Below, piece by piece: positions 43,936 through 51,409 of a stretch of DNA of 64,000 nt; the stretch's first letter is position 1; each line of letters opens with the position of its first letter. The position numbers and the translations under genes were made by a program. Source of the stretch: Bog-473 sp963730395 (lineage in GTDB: Bacteria > Actinomycetota > Acidimicrobiia > Acidimicrobiales > RAAP-2); the NCBI GenBank assembly GCA_963730395.1, contig CAVSSK010000021.1, positions 372,001-436,000 on the forward strand, read 5' to 3'. The notes beneath the pieces are model-generated. The model did no database searches, had not been told where the DNA came from, and saw nothing but the letters and a program-made list of their open reading frames with translations.

Positions 43936-45167
43936 CGCCGTCCCGGTGGGTCGGCGATGTCAGACTCCGCCAGGTGGCGTACCGGTGCCGTTTCTCGCCG
44001 ACGGATCTCCAACACGCCGAGAAATGCGCTCGCGAGCGTGGCTTGGGAACCCAGCGTGAGGAGGGCGGCTGATGGGATGACCAGACGAAGCTCCTGGGTG
44101 GCGTCAAGCGATCCGAACCCAACCGCATTCCATTTGAGGAACGCCACGACGAGACCAGCCAGACCCAGCAGGAACAGAACCAGGCCTCCAACCACCCCCC
44201 GCTCGAGCGAGATCCCGCTCAAAGCGCGTTGAAACGCCTCGTTGCGAGGGAGAAATCCCTCATTGGTCCCGTAGGTCTTGGTGAAGACGGCGAAGAGCAC
44301 TGACTGGAATCCGATGATGAGCAGTGCGTAGCAGACGACCAAGGTGTCGACTCCGAGAGTCACGTCGCCGATGCGGAGAGTCGTGATCTCTACGACGACA
44401 CCCACTGCGATGGCCAGGAGCATGAGAACGAGACCGGGATAGAAGAACAGCCACCGGGGGCTGTAGAGCAACAGGAACCTCAAGTGCCTCCAGCCATCTC
44501 GCCACGTTCTGAGATGCGGTGCCCGCGTGCGGCCATCCGGTCTCAGCGTGGTGGGAACCTCGCCGATCCTCAGCCCCTGCTGGGTGGCCTTCACCACCAT
44601 TTCGCTCGCGAACTCCATCCCGCCCGCTTGTAGGTCCAGCGCCAGGATGCCGTCCCGTCGGAATCCCCTGAGCCCACAATGAAAGTCGCCGATCTTCGAC
44701 TTGTAGAAGATGCGTCCGATCCTGCTCAGAACGGGATTCCCGAGGTACCTGTGCAGCGGAGGCATCGCACCCGGCGCGATGCCTCCCTCGAAGCGGTTAC
44801 CCATGACCAGATCCGCGCCCGAACGGAGGGCGACCATGAAAGAATCGAGATTCGAGAAGTCGTAGCTGTCGTCGGCGTCACCCATGATGACGAATACACC
44901 GCCGGCGGCCTCAATCCCGGCAATGAGGGCATTCCCGTAGCCACGTTGGGGGACGTGCACCACGCGAGCCCCGTACGCCTCTGCGATCTCGATGCTGCCG
45001 TCGTCACTTCCATTGTCGGCGACGACGATCTCACCGTGGATCCCGGCCCTGTCGAGAAACGAGTGCGCCTTTTGAATGCACACGCCCAACGTCTCAGCCT
45101 CGTTCAAGCAAGGCATCAAGATGGTGAGCTCACAGGGATCGAGGAGATCGATCTCATCTCCGGTCAT
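43932..45167 (-). CDS. Family 2 glycosyltransferase (polyprenyl-phosphate sugar transferase type)
   Basis: A 411-residue GT-A enzyme. Seen: ILMPCLNEAETLGVCIQKA at the N terminus, VADNGSDDGS, the metal-binding MGDADDSYDF (DxD type), GNRFEGGIAPGAMPPLHRYLGNP, and DFHCGLRGFRRD. Four C-terminal membrane helices follow. This layout matches dolichyl/polyprenyl-phosphate hexose synthases that feed GT-C enzymes such as the neighbours at 35774-37468 and 42468-43935. The frame is open to 45404, but homology starts at ATG 45167, which has TACCCT 5 bases upstream. Confidence 0.85.
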   Translation of the reverse strand: MTGDEIDLLDPCELTILMPCLNEAETLGVCIQKAHSFLDRAGIHGEIVVADNGSDDGSIEIAEAYGARVVHVPQRGYGNALIAGIEAAGGVFVIMGDADDSYDFSNLDSFMVALRSGADLVMGNRFEGGIAPGAMPPLHRYLGNPVLSRIGRIFYKSKIGDFHCGLRGFRRDGILALDLQAGGMEFASEMVVKATQQGLRIGEVPTTLRPDGRTRAPHLRTWRDGWRHLRFLLLYSPRWLFFYPGLVLMLLAIAVGVVVEITTLRIGDVTLGVDTLVVCYALLIIGFQSVLFAVFTKTYGTNEGFLPRNEAFQRALSGISLERGVVGGLVLFLLGLAGLVVAFLKWNAVGFGSLDATQELRLVIPSAALLTLGSQATLASAFLGVLEIRRRETAPVRHLAESDIADPPGRR

Positions 45168-45172
45168 GTCGT

Positions 45173-45178
45173 AGGGTA
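45173..45178 (-). promoter_or_regulatory. Possible -10 hexamer of a leaderless promoter (GT2 gene)
   Basis: Minus-strand TACCCT lies 5 bases before ATG 45167. Confidence 0.35.
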
Positions 45179-45270
45179 TCCGCACTCGCGGACCCCAACT
45201 CGTACTCGCTGGTGCCCGGCCTGTCAGTACATCGTGTCCTGGGGGCGACCCCACTGTCGTCGCCCCATCT

Positions 45271-46056
45271 TCATTCCGGTTTCGACGTTGCACCGCCCTG
45301 CCCGTGGCTCGGTCCGAACGCCTGCAGGTTTGAGCGCATACCCAACAACCGGGGCCCGCCGATTGTTGGCACGACCCCGTCGGGGAACAGGGCGCGTAGC
45401 TCATGCTCGTTCAGAAGATTGAGGTTTTCCGTCCTGGCCCAGGAGGTCATGCCCAGAGCTCTCAGTACACGTTGGTGGTGACGCTGCGGGAGCCAGTGGA
45501 CGAAGGGCAGGAACGTATGCAGTTCGACCGGGAACCGACGATCTGGAGTCGTTATGAAGAAACGCTTCGACACCCGCAGCAATTCGTGCAGGAAGCGACG
45601 TTGATGCGCCTGGTCCCCGACGTGCTCAAGCACCGCCGAAGAGAAGCCGATGTCGAACTGGCCGTCGTCGAAGGGCAGCCTGTGACCACTTGTTCGGACG
45701 AAGGTGAGCCCGGGGTGAGACGACTCGAGGTACGACGCGTCCTCGATGCTCGTGGCCGTGATCCTTTCCGGGTACGGGTACCACTTCTCCAAGAAATTGG
45801 AGTCTTCCGTGGACTCATCCGGTGTGACGCCAATATCGACGATCGTCGTGGCGGCCGAGGGCTGCAGGGACTCCATGAAAGACTCGAACATCCGGTGGCG
45901 AGCTCGGAGTGCGAATCCGGTGGTGACCCGACGCAAGCGGTGCTCTTTGTTGGTGTAGTCGACGGCAGGACCGTGGCGTCCACCAGGCGGATCTTGGCGC
46001 GAACGAGGGTCCGAGGAGCCTCTCGATCCATCTGAGTCCGTCACACCTTCCATCAT
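45271..46056 (-). CDS. Class I SAM-dependent methyltransferase
   Basis: A ~260-residue methyltransferase of a type found in polysaccharide clusters. Motif I is VDIGVTPDES, with the SNFLEKWYPYP segment characteristic of this subgroup; VRTSGHRLPFDDGQFDIGFSSAVLEHVG gives motifs II-IV, and HELLRVSKRFFITTPDR follows. The frame continues upstream into nitroreductase coding sequence, but that apparent fusion results from an indel in the nitroreductase gene. ATG 46056 (or 46053) is the likely start. It probably modifies a sugar or lipid made by the adjacent glycosyltransferases. Confidence 0.78.
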   Translation of the reverse strand: MMEGVTDSDGSRGSSDPRSRQDPPGGRHGPAVDYTNKEHRLRRVTTGFALRARHRMFESFMESLQPSAATTIVDIGVTPDESTEDSNFLEKWYPYPERITATSIEDASYLESSHPGLTFVRTSGHRLPFDDGQFDIGFSSAVLEHVGDQAHQRRFLHELLRVSKRFFITTPDRRFPVELHTFLPFVHWLPQRHHQRVLRALGMTSWARTENLNLLNEHELRALFPDGVVPTIGGPRLLGMRSNLQAFGPSHGQGGATSKPE

Positions 46057-46072
46057 GGCCAGAACCAGCTGA

Positions 46073-46692
46073 TCATATGACACGTCGCCAGCGATTACGG
46101 TGCACGCGTCGTGCCGGCGGAGGGCTCCGCGGTCGAGCGATCGCGACCGATGGTGATTGCCATCAGGGTGCCCCATCAGGACGGCGCAGAAGAGCCGCCA
46201 CCCTTCCTCCACCCCCAGTGCCCGGGCCAATTCGGGCTCCCCCCGGAAGTTCCCGATGACGCAGGCCCCGAGACCGGAGTCGACTGCGCCGAGGAGGACG
46301 GTCATGACCCCGAACGCGGCGTCGCCGAACCAGTACGGCACGGGCCACTGCGACACTCCGTCACCAAGGCCCGAGCCGGTCTTGTCGGGATCGCCATAGC
46401 GGGTGACGTACGTCTGGGGCGAGGCGTACGCGAGGAGCACGACGGGCGCCCGCCGAAGTCCGTCCGCCCATCGTCGGTGGCGGCGGCGCCATTCCTCGTC
46501 GGTCGTGGCATCGAAGTACACCGACGTCTGCTCGTGTCCCTCGAGCACCACCCAGGCGGTGCCTCCGGAGTTCCCGGCCGTCGGGGAGCGCAGAGCGTCC
46601 GAGACGATGCGGTCGACGACGGCAGGTTCGACGGTCTCGTCGGAGAAGCTGCGCACCATGCGCCGGAGCTGGATCGCCTCGTGGAGCTCCAT
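46073..46692 (-). CDS. Nitroreductase family protein, one frameshift
   Basis: A ~206-residue FMN-dependent nitroreductase-fold protein: ELHEAIQLRRMVRSFSDE with the FMN-binding Arg pair, SPTAGNSGG, PYWFGDAAFGVMTVLLGAVDSGLGACVIGNF, and LGVEEGWRLFCAVLMGHPDG. After SLDR the frame is lost through one missing base near 46141. The adjacent frame gives SPPPARRVHRNRW and a TGA at 46073-46075, which matches the family's usual ending. In the uncorrected frame it appears joined to the downstream methyltransferase. Substrate is unknown. Confidence 0.78.
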
Positions 46693-46827
46693 GGGCGGAC
46701 AGTCTCGCACCGCCGGGCGGCTGCTCAGCCTGTGTCCCCGAGGGCCGGGAATCTTGACCCCGCTGGTAGTGTTTAAAGGTTCAGAGGCGGCCTGACAGAC
46801 GGTCAGGCGCGACCCGGAGGTTCGATC

Positions 46828-47991
46828 GTGCCCACTCCCCGAGATCTGTTGAACGAGGCCAAGGCTTCCATCCGCGAGGTGGACCAGTCTGACGCGCAAG
46901 CCCTGCTGGAGGGCGGCGGCGTCACGTTCCTCGACGTCCGGGAGCCCGACGAGTACGAGCAGGGCGCCATCCCCAACGCGGTGCACCTGCCCCGCGGCCA
47001 CCTGGAGTTCCAGGTGGAGGGCAAGCTCCCCGACAAATCGGGATCCGTCGTCGTCTACTGCGCCGGCGGGGTGCGCTCGGCTTTCGCCGCCAAGACGATG
47101 GGCGACCTGGGGTACACCGACGTGCAGTCGCTGGTCGGCGGGTTCAACCGTTGGAAGGACGACGGGCGCCCGTGGGCCGCACCGCAGACCCTCACTCCGG
47201 CGCAGCGCAACCGCTACCAGCGCCACCTGCTCCTGCCCGAGGTGGGCGAGGTCGGCCAGCTCAAGCTGCTCGAATCGAAGGTGCTCCTTCTCGGTGCCGG
47301 CGGTCTCGGGTCTCCGGCCGCCCTCTACCTGGCGGCCGCAGGCGTCGGCACCCTCGGCATCATCGACATGGACGTGGTCGACGAGTCGAACCTGCAGCGC
47401 CAGATCCTGCACAACATGGACCGGGTGGGCGACCGGAAGGTCGACTCCGCCAAGAAGACGCTGACCGCGCTCAACCCCGACGTGAACGTCGTCACCTACG
47501 ACGTGCGCCTCGGCGCCGACAACATCCTCGACATCATCGACGGCTACGACGCCATCGTCGACGGGACGGACAACTTCCCGACCCGCTACCTCGTGAACGA
47601 CGCCTCGTTGCTCAAGAGGATCCCGGTGATCCACGGATCCATCTTCCGCTTCGAGGGGCAGGTCACGGTGTTCGATCCCTACAACGGTCCCTGCTACCGC
47701 TGCCTCATCCCTGAGCCCCCGCCCGCCGAGCTGGCGCCGTCGTGCGCCGAGGCCGGCGTCCTGGGTGTGCTGCCCGGCATCGTCGGGTCGATCCAGGCCG
47801 TCGAGACCATCAAGGTCCTCCTCGGCCTGGGCGACCCCCTCGTCGGGCGACTCCTCGCCTACGACGCGCTCGAGGAGTCCTTCCGGACCTTCAAGGTGCG
47901 CCGGGACCCGGCCTGCCCGGCCTGCGGGCCTGACGCCGGCGAGATCGTCATTGCCGAGTACGACGACCTCTGCATGCCGCACGCGCACTGA
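46828..47991 (+). CDS. moeB: MoeB/ThiF-type adenylyltransferase with N-terminal rhodanese domain
   Basis: A 387-residue sulfur-carrier-activating enzyme. Residues ~15-115 form a rhodanese domain (TFLDVREPDEYEQGAIPNAVHLP) with the persulfide Cys in VYCAGGVRS. Residues ~128-387 are the E1-like domain: RYQRHLLLPEVGEVGQ, ATP motif LLGAGGLGSPAALYLAAAG, DMDVVDESNLQRQ, and zinc pairs CYRC and CPAC. It adenylates MoaD- or ThiS-like carriers and may hand sulfur over itself. In MoeZ proteins the rhodanese is C-terminal; here the order is reversed. Start GTG 46828 has a clear GGAGG. Confidence 0.92.
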   Translation: MPTPRDLLNEAKASIREVDQSDAQALLEGGGVTFLDVREPDEYEQGAIPNAVHLPRGHLEFQVEGKLPDKSGSVVVYCAGGVRSAFAAKTMGDLGYTDVQSLVGGFNRWKDDGRPWAAPQTLTPAQRNRYQRHLLLPEVGEVGQLKLLESKVLLLGAGGLGSPAALYLAAAGVGTLGIIDMDVVDESNLQRQILHNMDRVGDRKVDSAKKTLTALNPDVNVVTYDVRLGADNILDIIDGYDAIVDGTDNFPTRYLVNDASLLKRIPVIHGSIFRFEGQVTVFDPYNGPCYRCLIPEPPPAELAPSCAEAGVLGVLPGIVGSIQAVETIKVLLGLGDPLVGRLLAYDALEESFRTFKVRRDPACPACGPDAGEIVIAEYDDLCMPHAH

Positions 47992-48087
47992 GCGCACCCG
48001 CCACTCGGGGTGGCGTCGGGTCCCGGTCGCCTGAATCCGTGTGCCTCCCTCGGGCGACGGGCCGGCACGAACAGCTAGACAGGTGCC

Positions 48088-48954
48088 ATGACACAGACGG
48101 CTGAGTCCCAGTCCTTGCACGTGAACGGGGTGGACCTGGCGTGGTCGGCGCGGGGGAGAACCCTTGAGGGGACGCCCTCGTTCGTCCTCGTCCACGGCTT
48201 CACCGGCTCCTCCCACGACTTCGCGCTCGAGGTCGACGCCCTGGCGACCCAGCGGCGGGTGGTCACGCTCGACCAGCGTGGCCACGGGCACTCGAGCAAG
48301 GCCGGTGCACTCGACGGCTACACCATCGAGCAGCTGGTGACCGACCTCGCTGCCTTCCTCGAGGCCGTGGGTGACGGCCCGGTGGACCTGCTCGGCCACT
48401 CCATGGGGGGACGGGTCGCCCTCGGCCTCGTCCTGAGCCGACCCGACCTCGTGAGATCGTTGATCCTGATGGACACGAGCGCCTGGTCGTTCATGCCACC
48501 CGACGAGGCCCTGCGCACCATGGTCAGCACGTACATCACCGACTTCGATCCGTCGCAGGGCATGCCGACCACGCTGAGCTTCGGCGGCCCCGAGGACGTG
48601 CTGATTCAGGCGGCCGTCCCCGCTGCGTGGCAGAAGGAGAAGGAGGCGATCTTCGCGGGCATGGACGCCTATGCCGTCAAGGCGTTCGGGATGGCCCTGA
48701 TGGCCGATGTGGCCGACGGCGAGACGTCCCTACGCGCCGACCTGCCCTCCGTCACGTGCCCCACGACGGTCATCGTCGGCGAGCACGACCACCCGCTGGT
48801 CGACCAGGCGCCCGATCTGGCGTCAGAGGTGGCCGACGGCCGGCTGTGCGTCATCGAGGGCGCGTATCACTCGCCACAGCTGACCCACCCCGATCTGTGG
48901 CGCGCTGCGGTGGAGGAGCACCTGATGTGGGTGGACCAGGCTCGGAGCCGGTGA
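48088..48954 (+). CDS. Alpha/beta hydrolase
   Basis: A 288-residue serine hydrolase of the alpha/beta fold. Oxyanion region VLVHGFTGSSHDF, nucleophile Ser in LLGHSMGGRVAL (about residue 110), Asp in VGEHDHPLVDQ and His in GAYHSPQLTHP complete the triad. The helical cap between strands 6 and 7 is of ordinary size. It resembles lactonases, esterases and C-C hydrolases without a specific match. Its stop overlaps the start of the aldo/keto reductase gene (GTGA). Confidence 0.88.
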   Translation: MTQTAESQSLHVNGVDLAWSARGRTLEGTPSFVLVHGFTGSSHDFALEVDALATQRRVVTLDQRGHGHSSKAGALDGYTIEQLVTDLAAFLEAVGDGPVDLLGHSMGGRVALGLVLSRPDLVRSLILMDTSAWSFMPPDEALRTMVSTYITDFDPSQGMPTTLSFGGPEDVLIQAAVPAAWQKEKEAIFAGMDAYAVKAFGMALMADVADGETSLRADLPSVTCPTTVIVGEHDHPLVDQAPDLASEVADGRLCVIEGAYHSPQLTHPDLWRAAVEEHLMWVDQARSR

Positions 48955-49957
48955 CCGACCTCGCAGCGCCGCAGGCGAGCGATCGCATCGCGCTGGGCGG
49001 CTCTGACGTCACCATCCCGCCGCTCGGCGTGGGGACGTGGGCCTGGGGAGACAAAGGCACCTGGGGCATGGGCGGCTACGACCAGTCACTCACCGAGGCA
49101 AGCATCCGGGACGCCTGGCAGGCCAGCATTGAGGCTGGCGTCGTCCTCTTCGACTCGGCCGAGGTCTACGGCAATGGCGAGAGCGAGCGCATCATCGGGC
49201 GACTCCTGGCGAACGACCCCGGAGCGCGGGACCGAGTGGTCATCGCCACCAAATTCATGCCGAGCCCGTGGAAGCTGAACGTGCACGCGGCGCTGCTCGC
49301 CGCCGCCCGGCACTCGCTGGAGCGGCTGGGGATCGAATCCATCGACCTCTACCAGATCCACGGTCCGATCTCGCTGCGCTCACACGACGTCATGGCCGAG
49401 GCCCTGGCCGCCGCGCACGCCGAGGGATTGGTCAGGGCAGTCGGCGTGTCCAATTACTCGGCCAAGGAGACGCGTGCCATCGACGGCGCGCTGCCGCCGA
49501 CGCGGCCTGCGTCTGGCCAGCAACCAGGTGGAGTTCTCGCTGTTGCGCACCATGCCGATGCGTGTGCGGGCTGCTGGATTGCTGCCGGGAGCTCGGTGTG
49601 GTGCCTCTGGCGTACTCGCCGCTCGGGCAGGGACGTTTGACCGGCAAGTACTCCGCCTCCAACCCACCGCCGGGCGGTCGCACATTCTCGGCCCATCCGA
49701 TGGCCGAGGTGGACGCGGTGGTCGCCGAGCTGCGCCGCCTCGGCGAGGCCCACGACCGCACCCCGAGCCAGGTTGCGCTGGCCTGGATCATCGCCAAGGG
49801 TGCCGTGCCCATCCCGGGAGCCAAGAACCGAGGCCAAGCGGAGCAGAACGCGGGTGCGCTGGGCTGGCGCATGTCCGACGACGAGCTGGCGCGGCTCGAT
49901 GGAGCGTCGCTCTACGGCAGACGGGGGATCCCCCAGCGCGTCTGGCAACACGGCTGA
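48951..49957 (+). CDS. Aldo/keto reductase, two frameshifts
   Basis: A ~334-residue NADPH-dependent TIM-barrel oxidoreductase. The first part is intact: PPLGVGTWAWGD, FDSAEVYGNGESE (catalytic Asp and Tyr), VIATKFMPSPWK (Lys), and IDLYQIHGP (His). Two one-base insertions, near 49490 and 49575, carry the reading through all three frames: RLASNQVEFSLLRTMPM, then ELGVVPLAYSPLGQGRLTGKYS, then TPSQVALAWIIAKGAVPIPGAKN. All motifs are in order, so an intact gene with read errors is likely. GTG 48951 overlaps the hydrolase stop. Confidence 0.82.
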
Positions 49958-49966
49958 GACCGGCGG

Positions 49967-49972
49967 TACCGT
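49967..49972 (+). promoter_or_regulatory. -10 hexamer of a probable leaderless promoter (CtaG-like gene)
   Basis: TACCGT lies exactly 6 bases before the GTG at 49979. Confidence 0.5.
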
Positions 49973-49978
49973 CTCCAG

Positions 49979-50935
49979 GTGATCACCGCGCTGTTCGACG
50001 CGGGCCTTCCGCCCCTGCGGGGCTCGGAGTTCGTCTCCACCCGGTTCGACTTCGTCCCGGTGGCGATGATCCTGATCGCCCTGGCCCTCTACCTCTGGGG
50101 CGTGCACCGCAACAACGTCTTGCACCCCCGCCATCCGTGGCCGGTGGGCAAGTCGGTCGCCTGGGTCGCCGCGCTCTTCACGACGTCAGTGGCGATCTTC
50201 AGCTTCGTCGGCGTCTACGACGGCGAGCTCTTCTGGGATCACATGGTGCAGCACCTGCTCCTCATCATGGTGGCGGCGCCTCTGTTCGCCATCGCATCCC
50301 CTCTGCAACTCGCCTGGCGTTCCACGTCGGGGACGCCGCATCTCGTGGTCACCGAGGCCCTGCGTTCGCCGGTGGCCAAATTCTTCGCGCACCCGGCCGT
50401 CGCGTTCGTGCTCTACGCCGTGTTCATCCCGATCAGCCACCTGACGAGCTGGTACAACCTCACCCTCCTGCACGAGAGTCTCCACAACGCCGAGCACCTC
50501 GCATTCCTGATCGTGGGCTACCTGTTCTGGCGTCAGATCTTCGGCAACGACCCCAACTGCTACCGCCTCCATCCGGCGCTGCAGTTCTTCTATCTGTTCC
50601 TGGCTATCCCGATCGACACCTTCACCGGCCTCTCGCTTGCCGGTGCCACCAAGGAGCTGTTCCCCGCCTATCTGGCCACGCACCGCGCCTGGGGCCCTTC
50701 CTACGTCGTCGACCTCCATGCCGGCGGTTCGATCATGTGGGTGGTGGGCGACACGCTGATGCTGTGGCCGATGATCCCCGTCGCGCTCCGCTGGATGCAC
50801 ATGGAGGAGCGCAAGGCCGTGCGTATCGACCGCGAGCTCGACGAGCAAGCACTGGCCGAGGCCCAGGCGGCCAGCGCCGTTCAGCCGCCCAGGTCCATGA
50901 GCTCGACCCGCACCCCGTCGGGGTCGGTGCAGTAG
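49979..50935 (+). CDS. Cytochrome c oxidase assembly factor CtaG (caa3 type)-like
   Basis: A 318-residue membrane protein with about seven to eight helices, matching the caa3_CtaG family that assists copper insertion or assembly of cytochrome c oxidase. Seen: LYLWGVHRNNV after the first helix, WDHMVQHLLLIMVAAPLFAIASP with the family's conserved His pair, HESLHNAEHLAFLIVGYLFW, and GGSIMWVVGDTLMLWPM. The C-terminal tail is soluble and overlaps the convergent glyoxalase-fold gene by 55 bases. No oxidase subunit genes are nearby. Confidence 0.85.
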   Translation: MITALFDAGLPPLRGSEFVSTRFDFVPVAMILIALALYLWGVHRNNVLHPRHPWPVGKSVAWVAALFTTSVAIFSFVGVYDGELFWDHMVQHLLLIMVAAPLFAIASPLQLAWRSTSGTPHLVVTEALRSPVAKFFAHPAVAFVLYAVFIPISHLTSWYNLTLLHESLHNAEHLAFLIVGYLFWRQIFGNDPNCYRLHPALQFFYLFLAIPIDTFTGLSLAGATKELFPAYLATHRAWGPSYVVDLHAGGSIMWVVGDTLMLWPMIPVALRWMHMEERKAVRIDRELDEQALAEAQAASAVQPPRSMSSTRTPSGSVQ

Positions 50936-51333
50936 AGGAACTCGAGGGCCGTGTCGCCGAACTCGATGGTGGTGCGGCTCGATTCGACCATCGCGCCCCC
51001 GAGATCCACGATCAGCGCCGCCGTGGCTGCGACGTCGCGCACCCGGAAGGAGAGGTGAGTCAGTCCGAGCTGGTTGACGGCACGGCGCTCGCGCTCGCCG
51101 AAGGGGGAGGGCTCGGTGAAGGCGAGGAGCTCGATGGCGGTCGGGCCTCGCCGGATGAACTGCGAGGTCACGGAGACGTCGGGCAGGTCCATGAGCCGGG
51201 CGAATTCGGACCCGATGGCGTGCGACTCGGCCCTTTCGAACCCGAGGGCGCCGCAGTAGAAGGCGAGCGACCGCTCGAGGTCGCTCACGCAGATGCCGAA
51301 ATGCGAGAAGTTGGGTTCGAAGGCGTCTTCCAC
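50881..51333 (-). CDS. VOC / glyoxalase-fold protein
   Basis: A ~150-residue vicinal-oxygen-chelate protein with two beta-alpha-beta-beta-beta halves. Metal-ligand positions fall at NFSHFGICVSDLERSLAFYCGALGFE, TAIELLAF, LTHLSFRVRDV and FLYCTDPDGVRVELMDLGG, giving a His/Glu pattern as in methylmalonyl-CoA epimerase and lactoylglutathione lyase. It lies divergently next to the acyl-CoA mutase, so methylmalonyl-CoA epimerase is an attractive guess but not shown by sequence. Start is uncertain: GTG 51333 is used, ATG 51393 is possible. Confidence 0.78.
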   Translation of the reverse strand: MEDAFEPNFSHFGICVSDLERSLAFYCGALGFERAESHAIGSEFARLMDLPDVSVTSQFIRRGPTAIELLAFTEPSPFGERERRAVNQLGLTHLSFRVRDVAATAALIVDLGGAMVESSRTTIEFGDTALEFLYCTDPDGVRVELMDLGG

Positions 51334-51396
51334 GGCCGCAGTCTGCCCCGTTCCGTCCGTGACCGGCCCGTTTTCCGCCGGTGCCCCAAACATCCC

Positions 51397-51402
51397 TAGC
51401 CT
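51397..51402 (+). promoter_or_regulatory. -10 hexamer of a probable leaderless promoter (acyl-CoA mutase)
   Basis: TAGCCT lies 7 bases before the GTG at 51410. Confidence 0.45.
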
Positions 51403-51409
51403 GGGGCCC

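Noticed and set aside
46754..46777. TTGACC ... TTTAAA as a -35/-10 promoter for moeB
   Set aside because: Spacing between the elements is 12 bases, too short for a standard sigma-70-type promoter.
45271..48399. A minus-strand open frame of about 1,040 codons
   Set aside because: Only its 3' part (methyltransferase, nitroreductase) has homology. The rest is antisense to moeB and the alpha/beta hydrolase and reflects GC-driven absence of stops.
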